Source: Sphingomonadales bacterium (GTDB lineage: Bacteria > Pseudomonadota > Alphaproteobacteria > Sphingomonadales > Sphingomonadaceae). From it: a stretch of DNA of 10,803 bases. Shown here piece after piece: positions 1 to 6,119 of this stretch (positions are counted from its first letter, which is position 1; each line of letters opens with the position of its first letter). The notes under the pieces are model-generated. The model made no database searches and had not been told where the DNA came from. It saw only the letters and a program-made list of their open reading frames with translations. The DNA lies in contig JANYCM010000189.1 in NCBI GenBank assembly GCA_025360285.1, positions 1 through 10,803 of the forward strand. The letters run 5' to 3'. The translations under genes were made by a program, and so were the position numbers.

Positions 1-772
1 GGACACTCGGCAGCGCCTCTTTCACGATACGGCCCAGCGCCCCCATTTCGTCACCACGGTAGTTTGCGACGGCAGAAAGACGGTTGTTGGCCTGCTGGCG
101 CACCTTCGCACTGATTGCCTTTTCGCGCTCTAACAGCGCAACAATGGACACAGCGGTATGGGTTTCGTGCTCTGCGCGCATCTGCATATACAGCGCCTCT
201 AACACCCTGGCGTCGCTAGTGCCCAGAAACACACCGACAGGGCTTCTACCCGGCGCTTGAAGAACGAAATCTGGTGTGAAATCAGACAATTCTGGACTAA
301 TTTCGGTGTGTTCGGTCATGGTCATGCGATCGCCAGCGAGTTCGCGCAGCCGGCGGGCAACGTCCTCACGGAACGTGCTTGCTACACGATCCTCGTTCAA
401 CAGCAGAAGGTCGCCGACGCGAAGCAAGAATGAGACAAAGCGCATGGCGGCATGGGGCAGCTCGCCGCCGGCAACCGGCGCAAGCCGAAACTCGCGATCA
501 TCTTCGTCCAAGGTCACGCCATATTCACGCTGCAAAGCTGCAAAGGCATCCGCGCGGCCTTGATTTTTCAAGTCCAAACCGCTGGCTTCGAGGCCGGGAT
601 ACACAAGACCGCTATCCTGAATTTCAAACAGGCCGGTGGTCAAATCTTCGCGGACGTAGAACCCGATTTTGTCGCCATCAGGAAACGTGAATCCAGTGCT
701 GACGGCTAGGCCCATGGGCAATTCGTTGACCGTCAAATCGTCGCAGAAAGCGCGGCAGAGTTGCTCTTTCAT
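1..772 (-). CDS. DUF1828/DUF1829-type protein, 3' end outside window
   Basis: An uninterrupted reading frame of 257 codons runs from an ATG at 772 down to the left edge without a stop, so the C-terminus is missing. The start is supported by a strong ribosome binding site, GGGAGGG at 781-787, eight bases upstream and inside the end of the preceding gene. Residues about 25-55 (FPDGDKIGFYV, then TGLFEIQDSG) look like the DUF1828 core, where a strand pair ends in a D-x-G turn. Residues about 165-250 (PDFVLQAPGRSPVGVFLG and a basic helical tail) look like DUF1829. Two-domain proteins of this family are roughly this long, so probably little is missing. The function of the family is unknown to me; members are often in accessory regions. 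No signal peptide or membrane segment is seen. It overlaps the upstream gene by ATGA, suggesting coupled translation. The family call is from memory of the motif pattern, not a search. Confidence 0.72.
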   Translation of the reverse strand, partial: MKEQLCRAFCDDLTVNELPMGLAVSTGFTFPDGDKIGFYVREDLTTGLFEIQDSGLVYPGLEASGLDLKNQGRADAFAALQREYGVTLDEDDREFRLAPVAGGELPHAAMRFVSFLLRVGDLLLLNEDRVASTFREDVARRLRELAGDRMTMTEHTEISPELSDFTPDFVLQAPGRSPVGVFLGTSDARVLEALYMQMRAEHETHTAVSIVALLEREKAISAKVRQQANNRLSAVANYRGDEMGALGRIVKEALPSV

Positions 773-1272
773 TCGAAAAACCCTCCCTCGCTGACACCTA
801 TCCGAAACGTGCGATATGCTCGATTTGTGGCCTCTTGATGGCCCATCTCGTATACGCGCGCGCGATGATACGCTCTAACTGCCGGTATGCGAATCCCCTT
901 ATTTCGCTGTCTGGAGGTTTGGGCGTCAAAGTCGGAAATTTCCGCGCACTTTGAGTGCAGATGCCAGCCCGGATGATCGCCGTGATATTCGAGACTGGCC
1001 ACAACCGTGTGGATGCCCGGTGAACGCTCAATAGAAAGCCAAGCCTGATAGTTCACTTTGTCGAGCCGAAACGCCACCAGCAGCCGGCCCTTTACGCCGC
1101 CGCAATTCAATTCATCTACACGCCAATGCCATTGGTTTCCCAAGATGTAACCACGCTTACCCAGCGGGAATGACCCTTTGTGCATCCGCCCTTTTGGATC
1201 AGATGCGCCACACCTCCATTCGCCAGCCTTGGCGATGGTTTTGGGACTGAGCAGGAACCTGCGGATTTCCAT
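769..1272 (-). CDS. Hypothetical protein, partner of the DUF1828 gene
   Basis: I do not recognise this 167-residue protein. It is soluble looking, with no signal peptide or membrane helix. The middle (residues about 49-110) alternates hydrophobic and charged residues in a beta-rich pattern and contains HGDHPGWHLHSKC, a histidine-rich stretch with one cysteine that could bind metal. The C-terminal third is basic and Arg-rich (RIPAVRAYHRARVYEMGHQ). The ATG at 1272 is the only usual start, since an in-frame stop lies a short way upstream; no good Shine-Dalgarno sequence precedes it. Its stop codon overlaps the next start (ATGA, 769-772), and its last codons encode that gene's ribosome binding site. 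This tight coupling is the main evidence that both are real and work together. Base composition is less GC-rich than the genes to the right. Function unknown. Confidence 0.65.
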   Translation of the reverse strand: MEIRRFLLSPKTIAKAGEWRCGASDPKGRMHKGSFPLGKRGYILGNQWHWRVDELNCGGVKGRLLVAFRLDKVNYQAWLSIERSPGIHTVVASLEYHGDHPGWHLHSKCAEISDFDAQTSRQRNKGIRIPAVRAYHRARVYEMGHQEATNRAYRTFRIGVSEGGFFE

Positions 1273-1322
1273 AAGGAAAACTTGGCGGAATCAACTGTTC
1301 CGGTCAACCGCTTTGTTATGTA

Positions 1323-1328
1323 TATAAT
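1323..1328 (+). promoter_or_regulatory. Candidate -10 element (TATAAT) for the small membrane protein
   Basis: A perfect TATAAT lies in the AT-rich gap between two divergent genes. Transcription would begin near 1335, about 45 bases before the GTG at 1380. No good -35 hexamer is present 16-18 bases upstream, so the call is tentative. The same AT-rich patch could also serve the opposite strand. Confidence 0.3.
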
Positions 1329-1379
1329 TGCCAACAAATCCGTGCCGACCTTATAGAAGCTGCTGAGCACGAAAATCGT

Positions 1380-1637
1380 GTGCGCGAGCTGAATCGCGAG
1401 CAGGACAGCAAAGATCGCATGGAACGAAGTGCACGATGGCAGCAGCGTTTGGTAATATTTTTCATGGCTTTTGTGTTGATATTTCTTTGTTCTGCGAGTC
1501 TTTGGTCCTTCTACATTATAGCTTTTACATTGCAATCTCCTCACGAAACCATGGCTCATGATATCGTGAAGCTTTTGGTGGAATCGGGTATCGCAGCTTT
1601 GGTTGGCTTTTTTGCCATCAAAACGTTTGAAAAATAG
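1380..1637 (+). CDS. Small membrane protein, two predicted helices
   Basis: This 85-residue protein is not recognised. It begins with a charged, probably helical segment (residues 1-23, rich in Arg, Glu, Asp and Gln). Two hydrophobic stretches follow, about residues 24-50 (LVIFFMAFVLIFLCSASLW and onward) and about 62-80 (IVKLLVESGIAALVGFFAI), and it ends in a short charged tail. The start is uncertain: GTG at 1380 is the first usual start, ATG at 1419 is an alternative, and neither has a good Shine-Dalgarno sequence. The same frame stays open back to 1275 and reads plausibly as helical protein (QQIRADLIEAAEHENR), so the N-terminus may once have been longer. The coding sequence is markedly AT-rich (22 G/C in the 60 bases 1441-1500), unlike the genes to its right, which suggests recent acquisition. 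It is divergent from the 167-residue gene. Confidence 0.6.
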   Translation: MRELNREQDSKDRMERSARWQQRLVIFFMAFVLIFLCSASLWSFYIIAFTLQSPHETMAHDIVKLLVESGIAALVGFFAIKTFEK

Positions 1638-1761
1638 ACGGTCAGATCAGAATGGCGGCTCAAACAATAACAGCCAATGGCTCCATCTCGACTGTAACGC
1701 GGACTCGCCTTCGTCACATGCGCCGGATAGGGTCGAAAAACGGTGATGGAGAGTTTTGAGA

Positions 1762-2361
1762 ATGCCGCAGGAATTGATGGACATGATCGGCCGCATGGGC
1801 GGCGCCGATGCGATTGCCGCCATGGCGGCGCGTGTCGGCATCACGCCTGATCAGGCCAACAGCGCCGTCGCCGCCCTGGTGCCGGCGCTGGCCGGCGGCA
1901 TGGCCAAACAGGCCGAAACCGGCAACGGCGGCCTGATCGATCAGCTTTCCGGCATGGCTGCCGCCTTTACCGGCTCAGCGGCCAGCGACCAGGCCGTATC
2001 GCATGGGACAGACATTCTGGGCCATGTCTTTGGTTCCGAAGATGCCAGCGCCGCGGTGGCCCAGGGTGTCGCCGCCAAGACCGGCATCGATGTCAGCCAG
2101 TTGGCGGCGCTGATGCCGATGGTGGCAACCCTGGCAGCAAGCGCGCTGGGCAATGGCACCGGCACCGTGGCATCGCCGGCCGGCGGCACGGCGGGGGGTG
2201 GCATTGGCGGGCTGCTGGGCGGATTGTTCGGCGGCGGTGCCGCCGGCACGGCCGGCACCGGCGGCGCGGCGGGTGCCCTGCTGGCGATGATCGACAAGAA
2301 CAAGGACGGCAATCCGCTCGATGAGATCATGGCGATGGCATCGGGTTTCCTGAAGCGCTGA
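1762..2361 (+). CDS. DUF937 domain-containing protein
   Basis: A 199-residue protein of the DUF937 family, whose role is not established. The N-terminal half (residues about 1-140) is a run of Ala-rich helices of the DUF937 type, with ARVGITPDQANSAVAALVPAL resembling the family's repeated helix unit. Residues about 141-177 form a flexible Gly/Ala stretch (GGIGGLLGGLFGGG). The C-terminus reads MIDKNKDGNPLDEIMAMASG, an EF-hand-like Asp/Asn loop followed by a helix, an ending I recall from this family. No signal peptide is seen. The ATG at 1762 is chosen over the in-frame TTG at 1756 because GGAGAG (1748-1753) lies eight bases before it. The J-domain gene follows after 7 bases, so the two are probably co-transcribed. 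Its composition is GC-rich, like the core genes. Confidence 0.85.
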   Translation: MPQELMDMIGRMGGADAIAAMAARVGITPDQANSAVAALVPALAGGMAKQAETGNGGLIDQLSGMAAAFTGSAASDQAVSHGTDILGHVFGSEDASAAVAQGVAAKTGIDVSQLAALMPMVATLAASALGNGTGTVASPAGGTAGGGIGGLLGGLFGGGAAGTAGTGGAAGALLAMIDKNKDGNPLDEIMAMASGFLKR

Positions 2362-2368
2362 TGCCGGC

Positions 2369-2902
2369 ATGACCAAATCACGGCGCAATGATGATTGGGG
2401 GTTCCCGCGCTGGCGCCCCTATGGCAGCGGCAGCGCCGCTGCCGAAGTGCGGCTGTGTGACCGCCATGGCTGCAGCAACGTCGGGGACCGCCCGGCGCCC
2501 AAGGCCCCCAACCGCCCGGAACGCTGGTATTTCTGCCAGGCCCATGCCGCTGAATACAACGCCAATTGGGATTATTTCGCCGGCCTGACCCCTGAAGAAG
2601 CCGCCGCCCGCGCCGCCAGCGAAGACGCCCAGACCAAATATCGCCGCGCCTCGCACTGGGAATGGGGCGGCCCCGGCGACGGCAGCCGGTCGCGCGCCGA
2701 ATTGGATGCGCTCGCGGTATTGGGCTGTGACCCCGATGCCGACATGACCATCATCAAGGCCGCCTGGCGCAGCGCCGCCAAGGCCAGCCATCCCGATGTC
2801 GCCGGCAATGACGCCGCCGCCGCCGACCGCTTCCGCGCCGTGCAGGCCGCCTGGCAGGTGCTGAGCGATGCCGATGTCGTGCGTTCGGCAGGGCAGGGTT
2901 AG
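2369..2902 (+). CDS. J-domain protein with N-terminal Cys/His cluster
   Basis: A 177-residue DnaJ-like co-chaperone; proteins of this type stimulate Hsp70 (DnaK) ATPase activity through the J domain. The J domain is C-terminal (residues about 112-170), with the essential HPD tripeptide at 141-143 between two helices. The N-terminal part carries Cys30, Cys35, Cys56 and His59 (CDRHGC, then YFCQAH), followed by NANWDYFAG, an arrangement I know from alphaproteobacterial J-domain proteins. It could be a small zinc site, which is inference. There is no Gly/Phe region or CxxCxGxG repeat, so this is a specialised class C type protein and not DnaJ itself. It starts 7 bases after the DUF937 stop, without a clear Shine-Dalgarno sequence. 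Its TAG stop overlaps the TAA stop of the convergent mmcB gene by two bases, leaving no room for a terminator. Confidence 0.85.
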   Translation: MTKSRRNDDWGFPRWRPYGSGSAAAEVRLCDRHGCSNVGDRPAPKAPNRPERWYFCQAHAAEYNANWDYFAGLTPEEAAARAASEDAQTKYRRASHWEWGGPGDGSRSRAELDALAVLGCDPDADMTIIKAAWRSAAKASHPDVAGNDAAAADRFRAVQAAWQVLSDADVVRSAGQG

Positions 2903-3375
2903 GGTCTATTCCCCCATTCCACGCGAAAATCCGGGTCACAATGCCCCGCCAGCCGCGCCGCCGCCCGGCGGGCAAACTGCAATGTTTCGGCCTTGCGCCG
3001 CGCCGGCGCCACCGCCACCCAGGGTGCCGGCCGCAGCATTTCGGCATCGAAGCGATCAGCGACGATCAGCCCGGTTCGTTCGGGCCGGAAATCGTCGGTG
3101 TCGAACGGCGCCAGCGGAAATCCCGCCGGCACCGCCCAGAAAAAACGGTCGCAATAGCCCAGATAGTCGGGCCATTTATGGTCACCGCGCAGATCGGCCA
3201 GCGACACCTTGATTTCCACCAGGGTCAGCCGGCCCTGGGCATCCAGCCCCAATATGTCGGCCCGCCGGCCGCAACCGATCGGCACTTCCGCCATGGGTGC
3301 CACCCCGGCGCGCAGCAGCAGCCGGCACACACCGCGCACCACATCGGCAGCGACCAGCGCCGGGGTATCGGTCAT
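2899..3375 (-). CDS. mmcB: MmcB family DNA repair protein
   Basis: A 158-residue protein matching the MmcB family, named from Caulobacter where it is SOS-controlled and contributes to DNA damage tolerance. The sequence shows the family's nuclease-like core: GCGRRADILGLD with Asp40, then LVEIKVS with Glu54 and Lys56, which fits a PD-(D/E)xK active site, followed by KWPDYLGYCDRFFWAVP and TGLIVADRFDA, all family hallmarks. The APARRKAETLQFARRAAARLA helix closes the domain. The start is set at the ATG (3375); an in-frame TTG at 3381 is possible, and neither has a good Shine-Dalgarno sequence. I looked for an alphaproteobacterial LexA box (GTTC or GAAC spaced by seven bases) just upstream and found none. 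The gene follows the GFA gene by about 18 bases on the same strand. Confidence 0.88.
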   Translation of the reverse strand: MTDTPALVAADVVRGVCRLLLRAGVAPMAEVPIGCGRRADILGLDAQGRLTLVEIKVSLADLRGDHKWPDYLGYCDRFFWAVPAGFPLAPFDTDDFRPERTGLIVADRFDAEMLRPAPWVAVAPARRKAETLQFARRAAARLAGHCDPDFRVEWGNRP

Positions 3376-3393
3376 ATCCAAGGGAAAGCCGTT

Positions 3394-3738
3394 CTAGCGG
3401 CAGGCCGGATCAACATTGTCGAATTTTCGGATCTCGACGGTGTTTTCATCGAAATCATCAAGCAAGCGGGCATTGATGCCCATTTTGCCAAAGTCTTCGC
3501 CCAGGGACTGCCAGTGCGTCCCGCAGCCACAGACCGGGCAGTGATGGATGCCGATCATCCGGTCGCCCCAGATATAGGCGATGGTCTCGCCTGAAATGCA
3601 CACCTGGTCCGGCGGGAAATAGGCCACACGCCAGGCGAGTCGACGACACAACGAACAATTGCAGTCGGCCACCCACGCCGGCGCGCTGGGCAATTCTATC
3701 TGCACATTGCCGCAGTGGCAGCTTCCCTGAACGCCCAT
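3394..3738 (-). CDS. GFA family zinc-binding protein
   Basis: A 114-residue protein of the GFA (glutathione-dependent formaldehyde-activating enzyme-like) fold. The zinc ligands are clear: Cys7 and Cys9 in CHCG, Cys26, Cys28 and Cys31 in CNCSLC, and Cys67 and Cys70 in CPVCG. Most members of this family have no proven substrate, and formaldehyde activity should not be assumed. The reading frame is open for 52 codons further upstream, but the ATG at 3738 places the Cys motif at residue 7 as in relatives; the upstream extension does not resemble the family. No strong Shine-Dalgarno sequence is seen. It lies 44 bases downstream of the SleB-like gene and just upstream of mmcB, all on one strand, so read-through transcription is likely, although the functions have no obvious link. 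Confidence 0.85.
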   Translation of the reverse strand: MGVQGSCHCGNVQIELPSAPAWVADCNCSLCRRLAWRVAYFPPDQVCISGETIAYIWGDRMIGIHHCPVCGCGTHWQSLGEDFGKMGINARLLDDFDENTVEIRKFDNVDPACR

Positions 3739-3782
3739 GGCGGCAAGTCTATGCGGAACAGAGGCGGAACGGCAAGCCCCGA

Positions 3783-4421
3783 TCAGCGATAGAAGATATG
3801 CCGACCGATCTGGGTGACGCGGGTCTTGCCGTGCCAGCCGGGAGCAACATAGCTGGCATGGAACGACATTGCGTGCGGTGCCATGTCCTTCCAAAGGTCA
3901 TTCGCCGCGATCACGGCGATGGCCTGGGCGGTGCGCCAGTCTTCACCGGCCTGCGGGGCGCGGCTGTGGTTGAAGGTGAACTGGCCGGGCTGGCGGATGA
4001 CAGCGCAGATGCTGGCGGCATAACGGCCCGAATCGACCCGGTTGAGAATGGCCTGGGCAACGGCGAGCTGGCCTTCCAGCGGTTCACCGCGCGATTCGAA
4101 ATAGACGGCGCTGGCGAGACAGGCGAGCTGATGGTCGGCGGCAACACTGGCTTCGACATCATCAAGGCTGGCAACCAGCCCGGCGAGGCGGGCGGGACGG
4201 GGCGGCACATAGGCGGCGGCGCCATCATCGGCGGGGGCAAGGGTCTGGGCAGCCGGTTCACCGGTAACAACGCCAGAGGCAAGATCAGGAGAAATCGGCT
4301 GGGGGCTGTCAGCGGCCGCCAGCAACAGGGCGCTGCCGGCGGTTACGGCCAGCAACTGGACAGCGCGGACACCCATGGTGCGGGTGACGGCGGCGCCGAT
4401 CCGGGAGATCGCAGGAAACAT
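3783..4421 (-). CDS. SleB-like cell wall hydrolase, exported
   Basis: A 212-residue protein with an N-terminal export signal or anchor (residues about 17-37, hydrophobic, ending ALLLAAADS), a Pro/Ala-rich linker, and a C-terminal SleB/Hydrolase_2 domain (about 96-212). The domain begins CLASAVYFESRGEPLEGQLA; Glu109 in the YFES motif corresponds to the family's catalytic glutamate. It then contains AILNRVDSGRY and GQFTF, both typical. Cys101 and Cys139 could form a disulfide in the periplasm. The family cleaves peptidoglycan glycan strands, and in non-sporulating alphaproteobacteria such proteins are thought to serve wall remodelling. No peptidoglycan-binding domain is present. The start at 4421 is the furthest ATG; an internal Met at residue 16 would also give a valid signal peptide. 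About 184 bases separate it from the DUF1491 gene upstream, so it may have its own promoter; I see no convincing one. Confidence 0.85.
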   Translation of the reverse strand: MFPAISRIGAAVTRTMGVRAVQLLAVTAGSALLLAAADSPQPISPDLASGVVTGEPAAQTLAPADDGAAAYVPPRPARLAGLVASLDDVEASVAADHQLACLASAVYFESRGEPLEGQLAVAQAILNRVDSGRYAASICAVIRQPGQFTFNHSRAPQAGEDWRTAQAIAVIAANDLWKDMAPHAMSFHASYVAPGWHGKTRVTQIGRHIFYR

Positions 4422-4605
4422 TCATTCAACAATCGATCACGGCCTTGTCCGGGTCCGCTGCGCGATGATGCCACCCAAACGCTGGTGGAATGCCATCGGC
4501 GGCTGGGCTGAAGCCCGGTCCGGTCCGCTTCGGTCAACTTCGCACCGCCCGCCCAAGGGCCGTGCAACCAATGCCGGATCCTGAACCGTATATGACTGGT
4601 GATGG
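4422..4605. other. Intergenic gap before the SleB-like gene
   Basis: These 184 bases lie between the end of the DUF1491 gene and the start of the hydrolase gene, both on the minus strand. I find no convincing protein, strong hairpin with a T run, or spaced -35/-10 pair. TTGACC motifs occur on the minus strand but lack a matching -10 at the right distance. Confidence 0.5.
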
Positions 4606-4929
4606 TCAACCTTGGCCGAAGGTTTCGGCGACGAACCGTGCGGCGTCCGGGATGTCCAGTTCGATTACCCACAGGTCCGGGTCCCGCCGGCGGGCGCGTT
4701 CGATCCAGCCAGCGATGGCATCGCCCGCCGCCGTTGCCACCCAGTCATAGCCACCCCCGGCCCCCAGGACAGGTTCGAACAGGCTGGTTTCGCCGCGGTC
4801 GCGGATCACTACGGCGATGCTGCCGGCGGTATCATCGCCGTGCGCCAGCACCGCGCCAAAGCCGCCGGCACCGCTGACCCGGCGCAGCAGTGCCGAAACG
4901 CGGACGCCGCTGGCCAGCCGCGCCGTCAT
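4606..4929 (-). CDS. DUF1491 family protein
   Basis: A 107-residue protein of the DUF1491 family, a short alphaproteobacterial family of unknown function. Recognisable parts are the start ARLASGVRVSALLRRV, the central GGFGAVLAHGDDTAGSIAVV, and the end RRDPDLWVIELD, which is the family's most constant segment. No membrane segment or catalytic motif is visible. An ATG further upstream (4980) would overlap ptsN deeply; the ATG at 4929 is preferred because it starts 7 bases after the ptsN stop and gives the usual family N-terminus. Co-transcription with ptsN and hpf is likely from the spacing. Confidence 0.82.
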   Translation of the reverse strand: MTARLASGVRVSALLRRVSGAGGFGAVLAHGDDTAGSIAVVIRDRGETSLFEPVLGAGGGYDWVATAAGDAIAGWIERARRRDPDLWVIELDIPDAARFVAETFGQG

Positions 4930-4936
4930 GCCGGCA

Positions 4937-5419
4937 TCAGGCGGCGCGCTGCTTGGTCGTGTCACCCGCCCCGATGGCATGGCGCAAGGCCGATTCGCCC
5001 TTCGCCGCCCGGATCGCCGCCAGCGAGGCCGGATCGCGCAGCGCCCGGCTGATCCGCGCCAGCGCCTTCAGATGGTCAGCACCGGCGCCTTCGGGGGACA
5101 GCAGCAGCACGGCAACATCAACGGGTTCGCCATCGAGCGCACCATATTCCACACCGGTCGCCAGCCGCGCCAGCACGGCCGTTACCGCCGCCAGCCCCGG
5201 AATCCGCGCATGCGGGATCGCGGCGCCCTGGCCAAAACCGGTGACGCCCAGCGTTTCCCGCTCCCGCACGCGTTCCAGCAACAAACTGGCCGGCACGCCG
5301 CAACCATGTTCGGCATGGGCCGCGAGCAGCGCGAACAGCGCTGCCTTGTCGGCAACCACCACATCCAGCACCACACCATCATTGCCGAGCAAATCGGCAA
5401 AACCACTTTGTCCGGTCAT
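4937..5419 (-). CDS. ptsN: PTS IIA-like nitrogen regulatory protein
   Basis: A 160-residue EIIA-Ntr protein. It is the terminal phosphate acceptor of the nitrogen-type PTS (EI-Ntr, NPr, EIIA-Ntr) and acts as a cytoplasmic regulator through its phosphorylation state, not in sugar uptake. The phosphorylated histidine is His70 in GFGQGAAIPHARIPG, the family's signature. The segment VDVAVLLLSPEGAGADHLKALARISR is also typical. The start is ambiguous: ATG at 5419 gives the usual family beginning, while a GTG at 5431 would overlap the hpf stop as GTGA; neither has a strong Shine-Dalgarno sequence. Either way it directly follows hpf, a pairing common in proteobacteria. The other PTS-Ntr proteins are not in the window. 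The protein is Ala- and Val-rich like its neighbours, with nothing unusual in the active site. Confidence 0.9.
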   Translation of the reverse strand: MTGQSGFADLLGNDGVVLDVVVADKAALFALLAAHAEHGCGVPASLLLERVRERETLGVTGFGQGAAIPHARIPGLAAVTAVLARLATGVEYGALDGEPVDVAVLLLSPEGAGADHLKALARISRALRDPASLAAIRAAKGESALRHAIGAGDTTKQRAA

Positions 5420-5427
5420 GGCATTGC

Positions 5428-6039
5428 TCACTTGGCCAGGCTGGCGGCGACCGTCCGACGCGGTTCGACCCAGCCGATGCTGCCGTCTTCACGGCGATAG
5501 ACCATATTATGGTCGCCGCTGGCGCTGTTGACGAACAGCAACGCATTGGTGTTGCGCAGATCGAGCATCATCACGGCATCGCCGACACTGGCTTCGGGAA
5601 TATCGACGCGGGTTTCGGCGATGACCAAGGGATGATCGCCGGCAGGTTCGATGTCCTCGGGGACCTGGGCGAAGATCGTATAATCGGCATTGTCGAGCGC
5701 GATGCCCGCGGCGCGTTCAAGGGCGCGGTCGGCACCGGGGCCATGGCGGTCCTTCAGGCGGCGCATGTAGCGGCGCAGCTGCTTGTCGATGCGATCCGCG
5801 GCGCCGTCAAAAGCCGGGTGCGCATCGACGGCGCGGTTGGACCCTTTCAGGATCACATCGCTCATCACATGCATGACGATATCGCAGGAAAAATGCCCGT
5901 GCGGCGCCGGGGCGAGCGTCACCTGCGCCGAGATGGCGCGCGGGAAATATTTTTCCACCATCGCCGCCAGCCGTTCCCGCACATGCGCCGAAAACGCCGC
6001 GCCAGCATCCAGCTGATGGCCCGAGATGCGAATGTCCAT
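5428..6039 (-). CDS. hpf: Ribosome hibernation-promoting factor, long form
   Basis: A 203-residue long-form HPF. It binds the 30S subunit in slow growth and, through its C-terminal domain, pairs ribosomes into inactive 100S dimers. The N-terminal domain (about 1-105) begins MDIRISGHQLDAGAAFSAHV and contains the basic stretch DRIDKQLRRYMRRLKDRH. The C-terminal dimerisation domain (about 140-200) has IAETRVDIPEASVGDAVMML and ALLFVNSASGDHNMVYRR, both typical, so this is not the short gammaproteobacterial HPF. The ATG at 6039 has AGGAGA (6045-6050) five bases upstream. A sigma70-like promoter lies at 6069-6097. It leads the unit hpf, ptsN, DUF1491. The length is normal for the long form. Confidence 0.93.
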   Translation of the reverse strand: MDIRISGHQLDAGAAFSAHVRERLAAMVEKYFPRAISAQVTLAPAPHGHFSCDIVMHVMSDVILKGSNRAVDAHPAFDGAADRIDKQLRRYMRRLKDRHGPGADRALERAAGIALDNADYTIFAQVPEDIEPAGDHPLVIAETRVDIPEASVGDAVMMLDLRNTNALLFVNSASGDHNMVYRREDGSIGWVEPRRTVAASLAK

Positions 6040-6068
6040 GCCTGTCTCCTGATGTGCGGCGGGCGGTC

Positions 6069-6097
6069 GCTCTATGCCTGGTGCCAGACATGGTCAA
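6069..6097 (-). promoter_or_regulatory. Sigma70-like promoter for hpf
   Basis: On the minus strand TTGACC (6092-6097) and TAGAGC (6069-6074) are separated by exactly 17 bases. The -35 matches the consensus at five of six positions and the -10 at three of six. Transcription would start near 6062, giving a leader of about 23 bases with AGGAGA before the hpf ATG. The CTGGTGCCAG palindrome within the spacer (6078-6087) might bind a regulator but may be chance. Confidence 0.5.
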
Positions 6098-6119
6098 TGA
6101 CGACCCCTGAACGGGAAAT

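Larger units (their letters stand above)
1..1640. other. Accessory segment of lower GC content
   Basis: Hand counts give 47% G+C for 241-300, 43% for 1321-1380 and 37% for 1441-1500, whereas the DUF937 gene and everything to its right are plainly GC-rich. The genes inside are of unknown function and the genes outside are mostly conserved household genes. The right edge falls between the end of the membrane protein (1637) and the start of the DUF937 gene (1762). I see no tRNA, direct repeat, integrase or transposase marking the edge. Confidence 0.5.

Noticed and set aside
276..709. Overlapping plus-strand open frames at the left edge
   Set aside because: They are antisense to the continuous minus-strand DUF1828 frame, are rich in Arg and Ser, and resemble no protein; the minus frame has a strong ribosome binding site.
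1116..1559. Minus-strand 147-residue open frame
   Set aside because: It overlaps both the start of the 167-residue gene in another frame and the membrane protein on the other strand, and shows no coherent protein pattern.
2160..2280. GC-rich repeats with small hairpins, possibly regulatory
   Set aside because: They are explained by glycine and alanine codons in the low-complexity stretch of the DUF937 protein.
3376..3420. LexA (SOS) box before mmcB
   Set aside because: Searched because Caulobacter mmcB is SOS-controlled; only a single GAAC is present without a partner at seven bases.
2941..3594. Long plus-strand open frame opposite mmcB and the GFA gene
   Set aside because: It is a reverse shadow of two clearly recognisable genes; the composition is Arg/His/Pro-rich noise.
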